DNA from: CAWCOU01 sp963797335
GTDB lineage: Bacteria > Pseudomonadota > Gammaproteobacteria > JAURND01
DNA length: 64,000 bases
Assembly (NCBI GenBank): GCA_963797335.1
Contig: CAWCOU010000006.1
Location: forward strand, 992,001-1,056,000
Direction: 5' to 3'
The notes beneath the pieces are model-generated. The model did no database searches. It saw only the letters and a program-made list of their open reading frames with translations, and had not been told where the DNA came from. The position numbers were made by a program, and so were the translations under genes. Positions 1-8,216 of this stretch are shown here, piece by piece. The first letter of the stretch is position 1; every line of letters starts with the position of its first letter.

Positions 1-1061
1 TTTTTCAGTACGTCTGAACTAAAGCGCCAAATTAATATTCCTAGGATGGGTGCAGGCAATGCGGTTTCATTCTTATCAGAAACCTGCTTCCCGATACGAA
101 CCACTGTATCTGCAACGGAACCACCTATGGCGAAACCGCGCAACTGCGCAGCTGCCCTAATGATATTTACTTCTTTATTGAAGCACTTGCTATTTTCCTC
201 CCTGTTTCCCGCTTCGTCGGTAAAGACTGTTGATAACTTCAATTGCCCTGCTTTTTTGAACTCCCTGAATTTTTTCTGGTTTTGATAAGCTGTAATAACG
301 GATAAAACGCCGATGGCCGCTAACTCACTCGCATATTCTAGGGTCTGTGAGTTTTGTATGCCACTGTAATCCATGGCATCTGTCATAATATCCGCAGCAA
401 TGGCAACATCAAGTATGCCTGTCAGTTTGGCATCGAGGTCAGAGAGACAAGGTTTTGCCTCTCTTAATGTTTCAATTTGGCTCGTTCTATGCATTCTATT
501 GACAGTCTGATAAAGTGATAATTCGCAATAATAATTTGCGCTAAAAGAAGTGAGCATTAATCCCAGAACTACCCAGGAGTTCAACGGGTCTTGTGGCTTG
601 ATTGATTTTGCCAACTGCACACAAATGGTGGAATACAGTACGGGCAAGTTTGGGCTCTTAGCCAGACTTTTGACTATGGCTGAGACGTGTTCTCCTATTT
701 TTTCTCCCGCAGTCGAAATGCTGGGTGAGGGCTCGAGGGTATTAATAAGTGCATGATAATTTTGATAATACGCCCTTGTTCCCTGCACACCTCCGTATAG
801 CAACAACGGAGACATCGCTAAAAATGTGTAGAAATTAACGTCCTCTTCCGTATAACTGGGGGAATACGTCCAGTATTTTGGTAGAGTTATTAATAATGCA
901 TTGCTCAGCAGTTGTGCTAATTTCACACTGCCGATCATACAACCGCTGGTAGACGTGGCTGCGGCTGTGAAAGCAATGACATTTTTAAATCCTAAACGGA
1001 TCAATCGCCCCCATGAAAATCCTTGTTCGTCTTGAGCTGTTTCCTTGTTATCAGAAGCCAT
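1..1061 (-). CDS. Multi-pass membrane protein, function unknown, C-terminus cut by window edge
   Basis: An open frame of 353 codons starts at an ATG (1059-1061 on the complement) with an AGGAGA ribosome site just upstream. It runs off the left edge without a stop. Hydrophobic stretches lie near residues 25-65 and 85-105 and again around 175-190, separated by polar segments. I recognise no domain. Layout and short matches (a run resembling NYYCELSLYQ here and NFYANRAFAS in the next gene) suggest it is a paralogue of the frameshifted gene at 1368-2779, which has the same orientation. In a Dot/Icm-bearing bacterium such orphan multi-membrane proteins are often host-directed effectors. That is inference; nothing here shows secretion. 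Confidence 0.75.
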   Translation of the reverse strand, partial: MASDNKETAQDEQGFSWGRLIRLGFKNVIAFTAAATSTSGCMIGSVKLAQLLSNALLITLPKYWTYSPSYTEEDVNFYTFLAMSPLLLYGGVQGTRAYYQNYHALINTLEPSPSISTAGEKIGEHVSAIVKSLAKSPNLPVLYSTICVQLAKSIKPQDPLNSWVVLGLMLTSFSANYYCELSLYQTVNRMHRTSQIETLREAKPCLSDLDAKLTGILDVAIAADIMTDAMDYSGIQNSQTLEYASELAAIGVLSVITAYQNQKKFREFKKAGQLKLSTVFTDEAGNREENSKCFNKEVNIIRAAAQLRGFAIGGSVADTVVRIGKQVSDKNETALPAPILGILIWRFSSDVLK

Positions 1062-1367
1062 CGTGTTCTCCTTTATTCTTTTTTTATAATCATTCCCTCA
1101 TTTCTCAAATAAGGAAATAGTAGTAGTTGTATTAATTTATTTATGAGAATTTTTTCGCTTCGTATTTGGTTCATAATTATCGGATAGGTCATCACAATAT
1201 ACAAATGTTAAAATTACGAGCTATTTAAAAACGTAATTTTAGTTGTGTTTTTCTATTTTTGAGATAAAAGCTGTGGGTTCGAATATTTACGAAGATGAGT
1301 GGGCGTTCAACGGGGGGGGGGAAGCGTGACGACAGAGGGGATAGTTATTGTTGAAGGTGAATTCCCA
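1062..1367. other. AT-rich intergenic region with a G10 tract
   Basis: This gap separates two same-strand membrane-protein genes. It holds the AT-rich upstream region of the 1-1061 gene and a run of ten G at 1312-1321. I see no convincing ORF, RNA or strong terminator. Confidence 0.5.
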
Positions 1368-2779
1368 TCATAAAACAATACAGCGGGTTTTGTGAAAATC
1401 TTTTGGATTCTCCACATCCTCCAGCTCTTCTTCTGAATAGATGTTTTTATCGCCTGAGTAAATTATCCTATCAATAGAAGCGGAACTCTGAATATTGCTT
1501 GTATCTCGCCATAGTGTATTGGGGCTTTTCAGGCCACTGCTAACGCGCGGGGGTCTTGAAGAATTCGGAACATTAATATAACTTTCCGCCTCTGACAGGA
1601 CAGATTCTTCAGCTTCATCTTCAAAACTATAATCGTTCATATTCAGCTGATCTCGTACATCGCTACCTTTATGAAGCTCGCGAGAAGCAAACGCACGATT
1701 TGCGTAAAAATTTCCCATCAAATTGAGCGTTGTCAGCGAATAAAAAAAGGCTTTTAGTCCGGGGTGCATATCGGAATCTATTGATTCAAAAAATCCCCAT
1801 AAGGAGGCTGTTAAGCCCAAGGATTTGAGCACAGCCAAACAACTGCGGGATAATTTTTTATAGGAAGGGTTCTCATCACTTCCCGCTTCATCTTCCAAAC
1901 CATGCAAATCATGCAAAGCAGCAGAGGTACTACTATAGTTAGCTTTCAAAGCGATAAGGGCTAACATACTTACGCTTAGCCAGGCACTCGCATCAATCCA
2001 CCAATTTTGCTGTTCCTTTTCCCCGAGTCGCCGCCGCTCCAATCACGTATACTTTTTCCAATATCTGACAATAGCTTTTGGGTATCAGGTAAATATAGAA
2101 ATGTGTTGGATGAGGAATAAATAGCATTGACTAGCAGCAAGTGCGTCTTTTTCATCTTAGAGTAGAATTTTTGAGCGAAAGTTTCTTCTACATCTGATGA
2201 AGATAATGGCAGGTAAGAGTTGTTATCTTTTTTGGGAGAAGAAATAGCAACAGCTGCGACTAAATTGGCATAGGCGACCAGGGGTAATATAAGTATTTTA
2301 GATGGTCCGCTGTAGCTTCCGGTGTAGTCATCTAAAAATAATTCGGTAGAAGTTAACACACCGCCTGTCTTTTCAACTCCTCCAGCCAGGGAGGAAGCAG
2401 TCAAAATTTTAGGTTTTTTAATGGGATATTGGGATTTGATTTTTTTTTCCACCTCATCCCTTTCTTGTTCACTCCCATCCTGTGCCTGATAAGAAGCCAC
2501 TGCCTGCCTTGAACTTCGGATATTCGTTTCTAGTAACGCGGTACTTACAAGTCCTACCACCGCGGTGCCAACGCCATTCACCCAGCCGATTCCCACATGT
2601 GCTTTTAATGATTTAATGATATTATTTGCGTAAAGTAAGGTGTTTGCAAAGCTATAGCTAAATACGGAAAATTTACCCAATTTGTTCAATAGGCTGGCTG
2701 GGGAGGTATCTTCGGTGCGGGAGGAAGGTAGGCTTGAAGAACCGCGCTCTATATCTACACTCGGTTTTTGCTCTGTCAT
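1368..2779 (-). pseudogene. Frameshifted multi-pass membrane protein ending in CaaX-like CIVL
   Basis: Two overlapping frames make one gene. The first (2779 down to 1976, 267 codons) begins with a polar N-terminus followed by hydrophobic segments. The second (up to 2042, down to 1368) continues with matching composition: WWIDASAWL, a further hydrophobic pair, then a polar acidic tail. They join at a G4A4 run on the coding strand (complement of 2017-2024), where one missing base would explain the break. The restored product would be about 470 residues. The last four residues before TGA are C-I-V-L, which fits a CaaX box (Leu at X favours geranylgeranylation in eukaryotes). It resembles the gene at 1-1061. 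It could be a decaying effector gene, a homopolymer phase switch, a -1 ribosomal slip, or a sequencing error. Confidence 0.6.
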
Positions 2780-2871
2780 AAACTCTAATCTAAATCAATC
2801 TGAAATCGTAACTGCCGGCCCCGTCATCTCGCGAAGCTCGTCACCCCCAAAGCCCGCCATACCGCAAAGCC

Positions 2872-2900
2872 CGTCATCCCGAGCGAAGCGAGGGATGACG
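2872..2900. repeat. REP-like palindrome, family B (partial copy)
   Basis: A 9-bp stem, CGTCATCCC/GGGATGACG, flanks a short GCGAAGC core. It matches the first half of 41-bp units at 23584-23624 and 31474-31606. Degenerate GTCAT/CCCGC fragments precede it from 2821. It lies between divergent genes. Confidence 0.75.
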
Positions 2901-3034
2901 TGGCGCCGTACAGAGTGAATATATGCTAAATAAATAAATCATATCGTGCTAATATTAGGGTTTTATTAACCAGCTGTTTTTACCACGCGAATTATCCGTA
3001 GTGACTTGATTGATTTTGTTCACTACGGCACCAT

Positions 3035-3077
3035 CTCACCTGGGAGTGCGAGTGAGCTGCTCATGCTCCCAGGTGAG
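3035..3077 (+). promoter_or_regulatory. 12-bp perfect hairpin in the leader of the permease gene
   Basis: CTCACCTGGGAG (3035-3046) and its exact complement CTCCCAGGTGAG (3066-3077) enclose a 19-base loop. They end about 20 bases before the ribosome site of the amino-acid permease at 3112. There is no T-run, so it is not a classic terminator. A protein-binding dyad or an mRNA leader structure is possible. Function is not shown. Confidence 0.5.
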
Positions 3078-3111
3078 CAGGCTTCGTCAATCCTTAGGGG
3101 AGAAAAAACAT

Positions 3112-4731
3112 ATGCATGAAACCACCACTGGAGCAGGGAGCCATACAACAGCAGATAGCCTCATGAAACGCAGTATTGGTACATGGGGACTGACTTTAAT
3201 CGGTATTACCTCCATCATTGGCTCCGGGTGGTTATTCGGTGCTTTCCACAGCGCCAAGATCGCGGGGCCGGCTTCGCTGATTGCTTGGGTGATCGGGGCT
3301 TTTGCCTTGTTGCTGGTCGCCTTAACCATTGCTGAGGTCGGTTCGGTATTCCCTCAATCGGGGGGTATTGCCCGTTACCTGGAATATACGCACGGCTCCT
3401 TGTCGGGTTTCTTGAGCGGCTGGATCAATTGGCTGGGTATTGTTGCGGTGCTACCGACGGAAGCTGCCGCTTCGATACAATATTTAAGCTCTATTCAAGG
3501 CTTTAGCGGCTTATATGACCATGCCAGTGGCAATATGAGTTCTTTAGGGCTTGTCTTTGCCAGTGTCTTGATGTTTGCTTATTTTTTCCTAAACTATTGG
3601 ACGCTAAAGCTATTTATGCGCTCCATGACTGCCGTCACTATTTTTAAGCTCATCGTGCCATTTGTCTCGGTCATGTCCATCATCTGGGCTGGTTTTCAGC
3701 CTGCTAATTTTGGCCATGATGCGGGCACTTTCTTCCCTTATGGCTGGCATGCCGTATTTATTGCCATAACCGCCGGCGGTATTATTTTCGCGTTTAACGG
3801 CTTCCAAACCATTGTTAACTTTGCCGGGGAGGCGAAGAATCCACAGCGCTCTATCCCAACGGCGCTGATCTCTTCCATTTTGATTTGCTTGGTGCTCTAC
3901 CTGATTCTACAAGTTGGCTTTATTGGTGCTTTAAGCCCACACGATCTGGCGCACGGCTGGCAAGGTTTGGATTTTAGTTCGCCGTTTGTTCAGCTGGCGA
4001 TTAGCTTTAATTTAAACTTAGTGGCCTTGATTCTTTATATTGATGCCGTGGTCTCACCTTCCGGCACCGGGATTGCTTATATGGGTTCTACCGCGCGGAT
4101 GTTATTCGGCATGCAGCGCAGCGGTTATATGCCCAAGGCATTTGGTCAATTGCATCCTCGTTACGCTATTCCCCGCAATGCGTTATGGGCCAACCTCATC
4201 ATTGGTTTTATCTTTCTTTGGATATTTCGCGGCTGGGGTCATTTAGCCAATGTGATTTCCATTATGAACACCCTCTCGTATGCGGCAGGACCATTAGCGG
4301 TGCTGGGACTTCGAAGAATCGCACCGGATTGGCATAGTCCGTGTCGAGTGAAGTGCATGGGGATTATTGGGCCCTTGGCGTTTATCATCATTTCGCTTAT
4401 TCTGTATTGGTCGCGCTGGCCTTTGACGGGCGAGGTGTTATTCGTTATTTTTGCCGGCTTGGTCATTTATTTTTATTACCAACAGAAAAATGGCTGGTTG
4501 AACATTCATCAGCACTTAAAAAGCGGGTTATGGATGGTCATGTACCTGTTGACCATGGCGCTTTTATCCTTCCTGGGTGGCCAGGATTTTGGTGGCAAAA
4601 ATATCATTACCAGCCCGTACGACCAATTCGTAGTGGCGATTTGTGCCCTGGGTTTTTACTATTGGGGCATTGCCAGCGCCTGGAATACGCCGATGCTACA
4701 GGCGTTTCGTCAGAATAACCAATTACTATAG
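3112..4731 (+). CDS. APC-family amino-acid permease
   Basis: The 539-residue product looks like an APC-superfamily (amino acid/polyamine/organocation) transporter of the inner membrane. The first membrane segment carries the family glycine motif (GITSIIGSGWLFG, residues 31-43), the substrate-backbone-binding unwound helix. About twelve hydrophobic segments follow, with a conserved-looking GFQTIVNFAGE stretch in the sixth. ATG 3112 is preferred over an in-frame ATG at 3010: GGGGAGA lies 6-12 bases upstream of it, and the extra 34 residues upstream overlap the leader hairpin and have no family match. Substrate cannot be read from sequence. Amino-acid uptake is typical of amino-acid-dependent intracellular Legionellales. 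ftsQ starts about 30 bases downstream, so co-transcription is likely. Confidence 0.88.
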   Translation: MHETTTGAGSHTTADSLMKRSIGTWGLTLIGITSIIGSGWLFGAFHSAKIAGPASLIAWVIGAFALLLVALTIAEVGSVFPQSGGIARYLEYTHGSLSGFLSGWINWLGIVAVLPTEAAASIQYLSSIQGFSGLYDHASGNMSSLGLVFASVLMFAYFFLNYWTLKLFMRSMTAVTIFKLIVPFVSVMSIIWAGFQPANFGHDAGTFFPYGWHAVFIAITAGGIIFAFNGFQTIVNFAGEAKNPQRSIPTALISSILICLVLYLILQVGFIGALSPHDLAHGWQGLDFSSPFVQLAISFNLNLVALILYIDAVVSPSGTGIAYMGSTARMLFGMQRSGYMPKAFGQLHPRYAIPRNALWANLIIGFIFLWIFRGWGHLANVISIMNTLSYAAGPLAVLGLRRIAPDWHSPCRVKCMGIIGPLAFIIISLILYWSRWPLTGEVLFVIFAGLVIYFYYQQKNGWLNIHQHLKSGLWMVMYLLTMALLSFLGGQDFGGKNIITSPYDQFVVAICALGFYYWGIASAWNTPMLQAFRQNNQLL

Positions 4732-4760
4732 ATGTGGCAACACAGCAAAGGGCATCCGGA

Positions 4761-5516
4761 ATGAAACAGCGGCTATATCGCTTTCTACAGCTGGTGATCG
4801 CAGCCTCGGTGCTCTTTGCCATTCTCTATGGCTGGCATGTCTTACATGACTCGGATCGTTTTCCAATCCGAGACGTAAAAATACAGGCCAGCTATACCCA
4901 CTTGGATAAACAAGGCTTAGAAACAACCATCGTGCCCTTTGTGGAGTATGGTTTTTTTAATCTCAGTGCTCATAAATTAAAACAGCAATTACTACTTAAT
5001 CCTTGGATAGCAAACGCCACCGTCAACCGCGTTTGGCCCGACACCGTCATTATTAAAATTGACGAACAGAAACCCGTCGCCCGTTGGGGTAGCCAACAAC
5101 TGGTTAACGATAAAGGCCAAGTGTTTACCCCGCCGACTACCTCTTTTGCTGCTAATCTACCCCTACTGAATAGCCCGGCAACCCCGCAGGCGTCAGCCTT
5201 GCTGCAAACTTATCAACAATTACAAGCCATATTACTCCCCTTGGGCTGGCATATCGTGGCTCTGGATACTAATGACCGCCAAGCATTGAACTTGACCCTG
5301 GCCAATGGCGCTAAAATAATATTGGGGCGAAAAGATCCATTGCTTCGCTTACAGCGTTTTGTTAAGGTTTACCCTAAAATCATGACCGTACATGACGCCG
5401 TGCCAGAAAATATTGATTTACGCTATGAAAACGGCCTTGCCATTCAATGGCAGCCTAGCAATAAAACCATGGCAGTGGCTATAGAAAGCAACAAAATGAA
5501 CAGTAGCTCCCATTAA
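4761..5516 (+). CDS. ftsQ: Cell division protein FtsQ
   Basis: FtsQ is a bitopic inner-membrane divisome protein that links early (FtsA/Z) and late (FtsL/B/W/I) components. The 251-residue product has a short basic N-terminus, one membrane segment (about residues 8-25), then a POTRA-like domain (FPIRDVKIQ onward) and the beta domain with NRVWPDTVIIKIDEQKPVARW, typical of FtsQ. ATG 4761 is chosen because AAAGGG lies just upstream; GTG 4734 adds nine residues. The gene is unusual in being detached from ftsA-ftsZ, which lie on the other strand at 39.9-42.3 kb, and in following a permease gene. Confidence 0.88.
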   Translation: MKQRLYRFLQLVIAASVLFAILYGWHVLHDSDRFPIRDVKIQASYTHLDKQGLETTIVPFVEYGFFNLSAHKLKQQLLLNPWIANATVNRVWPDTVIIKIDEQKPVARWGSQQLVNDKGQVFTPPTTSFAANLPLLNSPATPQASALLQTYQQLQAILLPLGWHIVALDTNDRQALNLTLANGAKIILGRKDPLLRLQRFVKVYPKIMTVHDAVPENIDLRYENGLAIQWQPSNKTMAVAIESNKMNSSSH

Positions 5517-5530
5517 GAACAGAGGCATTC

Positions 5531-6100
5531 ATGGCAATTTATAGCACTAATGAATTTAAAGCAGGGCTAAAAGTCATGCTGGACGCAGACCCTTGCACTA
5601 TTCTGGAAAATGATTATGTCAAACCCGGCAAAGGCCAGGCGTTTAACCGCGTCAAATTACGAAATTTAAAAACTGGACGGGTTCTGGAAAAAACATTTAA
5701 ATCAGGCGATACTCTGCCTGGAGCCGATATTGTCGAAGTAGAGATGGAATATCTTTACAATGACGGCGAACTTTGGCACTTTATGGTGTCAGAGAGCTAT
5801 GAGCAACACGCCATAGCTCATGCCTTGATCGAAGATGCAGCACAATGGCTGAAGCCACAAGATATTTGTGTGGTAATGTTATGGAATGGCCAGCCTCTGT
5901 CGATCACACCGCCTAATTTTACGATCTTGAAGGTGACTGAGACGGAACCAGGCATCAAGGGAGATACGGTCAGCGGTGCAACAAAACCGGCCACGTTGGA
6001 AACGGGCGCCACCATTCGAGTGCCTCTTTTCGTTAATGTCGGTGATTTGTTAAAAGTAGATACACGCAACGGCGCTTACGTTTCACGCGCTAAAGAGTAG
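5531..6100 (+). CDS. efp: Elongation factor P
   Basis: EF-P binds ribosomes stalled at proline runs and promotes peptide-bond formation. The 189-residue length is normal. The N-terminal KOW-like domain contains the loop KPGKGQAF, with Lys34 at the position that EpmA beta-lysylates in Escherichia coli. Two OB-fold domains follow, and the C-terminus (DTRNGAYVSRAKE) is typical. The gene begins 14 bases after ftsQ. The presence of the modifying ligase epmA 0.6 kb downstream supports the lysine-modified type of EF-P. Confidence 0.96.
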   Translation: MAIYSTNEFKAGLKVMLDADPCTILENDYVKPGKGQAFNRVKLRNLKTGRVLEKTFKSGDTLPGADIVEVEMEYLYNDGELWHFMVSESYEQHAIAHALIEDAAQWLKPQDICVVMLWNGQPLSITPPNFTILKVTETEPGIKGDTVSGATKPATLETGATIRVPLFVNVGDLLKVDTRNGAYVSRAKE

Positions 6101-6211
6101 GGTTGGTGGCTAGACCCTAGTCAAACCTAAGCAACAACTGCGGTTTGTGCCCATTGTTGGGGTGCATGCCCAAGAAGTGGCTTTTTTTCAACTTAAATAT
6201 GGAGATTTACC

Positions 6212-6691
6212 ATGAAAAAAACCTTTATTCTCGGTTTAAAAAGCGGTGTTCTAGTATTGGGCCTTGCAGCTTTCTCATACGCACACACAGCAAATGCACA
6301 GGCTGCTTCTGATATGGCCAGCAGTGCCAACGCAGCTGTTTCCGGCGCTGGTCACGAAATGCAACCCATTACGCCGCAACAATGGCAAAACATGACCCCA
6401 GAGCAAAAAGAGCAATTACGTGAAAAAGCCAAAAAGCAATGGGAAAGCATGACCCCAGAGCAACGCGAAGCTTTAAAAAAGAAAATTGAAGCTTTTCGCC
6501 AACAACAATGGGAACAAATGAGCCCAGAACAAAAGAAAGAGATGAAAGAAAAAATGAAGAAAATGTGGGAAAGCTTAAATCCGGTACAACAACAAGAGTT
6601 AATGGATATGGCACAAAGACGTTGGCAAGCCATGTCACCTGCTATGAAAGAAAAAATGATGAACGCAGTACAACAACCAGCTAATCAGTAA
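6212..6691 (+). CDS. Secreted W-x-x-M-(T/S)PEQ repeat protein (DUF3106-like)
   Basis: The 159-residue product has a signal peptide (residues 1 to about 30, ending near ANAQA), then a short Ala/Ser linker. A highly charged, probably helical region follows with five Trp-centred repeats: Trp58, 77, 100, 119 and 138, each followed by M/L-(T/S/N)P-EQ or similar. The pattern resembles DUF3106 periplasmic proteins, whose function is not known. Start ATG 6212 follows GGAG. It sits between efp and epmA, 8 bases before epmA, so it may be co-transcribed with the EF-P modification gene. The unusual position is noted under findings. Confidence 0.8.
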   Translation: MKKTFILGLKSGVLVLGLAAFSYAHTANAQAASDMASSANAAVSGAGHEMQPITPQQWQNMTPEQKEQLREKAKKQWESMTPEQREALKKKIEAFRQQQWEQMSPEQKKEMKEKMKKMWESLNPVQQQELMDMAQRRWQAMSPAMKEKMMNAVQQPANQ

Positions 6692-6698
6692 GGCTGGG

Positions 6699-7622
6699 AT
6701 GACTGATGCCCGGCGATCTTATTTAGAGCGACGCGCGAGTGTATTAGCGCAAATCCGGGCTTTTTTTGCTGAGCGAGGGGTTTTGGAAGTTGAAACCCCT
6801 TTGCTCCGCCAGTCAACCGTCACCGACCCTCACCTCAGTAGTTTCTCCGTTTTTCAAGCCAACGGTCAACCCGCGGGCTATTTGCAGACTTCCCCTGAAT
6901 TTGCTATGAAAGGCCTATTAGCGGCCGGCAGCGGTTCCATTTACCAAATTTGCAAAGCCTTTCGATGCGAAGAACAAGGCAATCATCATCACCCTGAATT
7001 TACCATGTTAGAATGGTATCGACTCGATTTTGACCATCATCAATTGATGGCGGAAGTGGATTTCTTGCTACAGGCCATCTTAAAAACCGAGACAGCGGAT
7101 CGCTATAGCTATGCTGACTTATTCCAGCGTTATTTAAATATAAATCCTTTGGATAGCACGGCTGCAGAATTATCCCGGTGTGCGATCGCTAACCACCTGT
7201 CTTCTTTTAATGCCACTGAGAATCCGGACCGCGATTTTTGGCTGCATTTGCTTTTTTCTCATGGCATTGAGCCTCATTTGGGGCAAAGTAAGCCGGCTTT
7301 TGTTTTGGATTTCCCCGCCTCGATGGCGGCTTTGGCGAAAATTTGCCCTAATAATCCGCAGGTTGCCCAACGATTTGAGGTTTATTTCCGGGGGGTGGAG
7401 CTCGCTAATGGTTATCATGAATTGACGGACGTTGTTGAACAAGAACTCCGCTTTGTGGCTGACAATGCCAAACGTTGCCAGCTTCAGTTGCCGGAAATCG
7501 CCCCGGACCCGGAGTTATTAATGGCCTTACAAAAAGGGTTACCGAGTTGTGCGGGTGTGGCTTTGGGGGTTGATCGACTGGTTATGCTGGCCCTCGGAGT
7601 CCCATCCATCCACGCTCCGTAG
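6699..7622 (+). CDS. epmA: EF-P beta-lysine ligase EpmA (GenX/PoxA), altered C-terminus
   Basis: EpmA attaches (R)-beta-lysine to Lys34 of EF-P. It is a class II lysyl-tRNA synthetase catalytic-core paralogue without the anticodon domain. Visible here are motif 2 (FRCEEQGNHHHPEFTMLEWY, about residues 88-107), the ELANGYHEL stretch and motif 3 (GVALGVDRLVMLALG). The 307-residue length is slightly short. After motif 3 the usual tail of roughly 10-15 residues (a DEVLAFP-like end) is replaced by VPSIHAP and a stop. A repeat element begins directly after that stop at 7626. Activity is likely, because the catalytic core is complete. The partner aminomutase epmB is not in this window. Confidence 0.93.
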   Translation: MTDARRSYLERRASVLAQIRAFFAERGVLEVETPLLRQSTVTDPHLSSFSVFQANGQPAGYLQTSPEFAMKGLLAAGSGSIYQICKAFRCEEQGNHHHPEFTMLEWYRLDFDHHQLMAEVDFLLQAILKTETADRYSYADLFQRYLNINPLDSTAAELSRCAIANHLSSFNATENPDRDFWLHLLFSHGIEPHLGQSKPAFVLDFPASMAALAKICPNNPQVAQRFEVYFRGVELANGYHELTDVVEQELRFVADNAKRCQLQLPEIAPDPELLMALQKGLPSCAGVALGVDRLVMLALGVPSIHAP

Positions 7623-7625
7623 CTT

Positions 7626-7714
7626 AATGGTGGGCACGCTTCGCTTTGCCCACGTCGATCATTTGTTCTGCCCCTACGCGTCTTTTGTGGGCAAAGCGAA
7701 GCATGCCCACCATT
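7626..7714. repeat. Inverted repeat, family A (GTGGGCAAAGCG type)
   Basis: The arms 7626-7653 and 7687-7714 are near-perfect inverted copies built around GTGGGCAAAGCGAAGC. The same unit occurs at 20455-20541 (inverted pair) and 31673-31705 (single). Here it begins four bases after the epmA stop. It carries no transposase ORF, so it is a REP- or MITE-like non-autonomous element. Confidence 0.85.
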
Positions 7715-8216
7715 GGAACGTGGTAACTTAACACCCCCTAATTGACCACAATCCATGACATCGGTATAATCCAAGGCTCTGTTGATTTGGGTAAGCCAAT
7801 AGTGGGCTAGGTATTGAATTTAGTTTAAGAATAGCTTTTGATCATGGCTTTGTGAAAAATAGCACTGGCGAATAATAATAAAATAAGGAATGTTGGTTGT
7901 GTTCATGGACGACCTGGAAGGTTGGGGTTTTTATAACTCAAATAAAATAATTTTGTTGACTATTCAGCAGGATTATTTTTGTATTCCAAGATTGTCAGGG
8001 CAAGTTAACATTACTTTATTTTCATTTAATTTGCCTTATGCTTTTTTGGAACAGTTATCCCCTCCGCATATTTTACAACCGCCTTTGTAGTATCGTTTTT
8101 CACGCGCAAATAAAAAATCTGCCCTGTCGCTCGCGAAACTATGTCGCAGCCACATTTTCCTATTTTATCAGAACGGTGATAGCGATAAATCATTTTATTT
8201 ATGGGTAATCCGCTCC
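7715..8216. other. Intergenic region, no confident gene
   Basis: About 500 AT-rich bases lie between the family A repeat and the 8217 gene. A weak minus-strand frame of 55 codons (8026-8193) is the only coding candidate and is listed separately. No RNA gene or terminator is evident. Confidence 0.5.
8026..8193 (-). CDS. Possible 55-residue protein, doubtful
   Basis: An ATG at 8191-8193 on the complement opens a 55-codon frame with balanced composition (cysteines in KCGCD, then a stretch resembling IFYLRVKNDTTKAVVKY). It has no visible ribosome site and no recognised family. It could be a small protein, a remnant, or chance. Confidence 0.2.
   Translation of the reverse strand: MIYRYHRSDKIGKCGCDIVSRATGQIFYLRVKNDTTKAVVKYAEGITVPKKHKAN

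Noticed and set aside
4341..4718. 125-codon frame overlapping the permease in another frame
   Set aside because: Shadow of the transporter coding sequence; no independent start signal.
6352..6638. Two overlapping minus-strand frames of about 90 codons
   Set aside because: They mirror the repetitive Trp/PEQ gene at 6212; Cys/Phe/Ser-rich artefacts of antisense repeats.
7890..8090. 66-codon plus frame after epmA
   Set aside because: AT-rich chance frame, no ribosome site, no similarity recognised.
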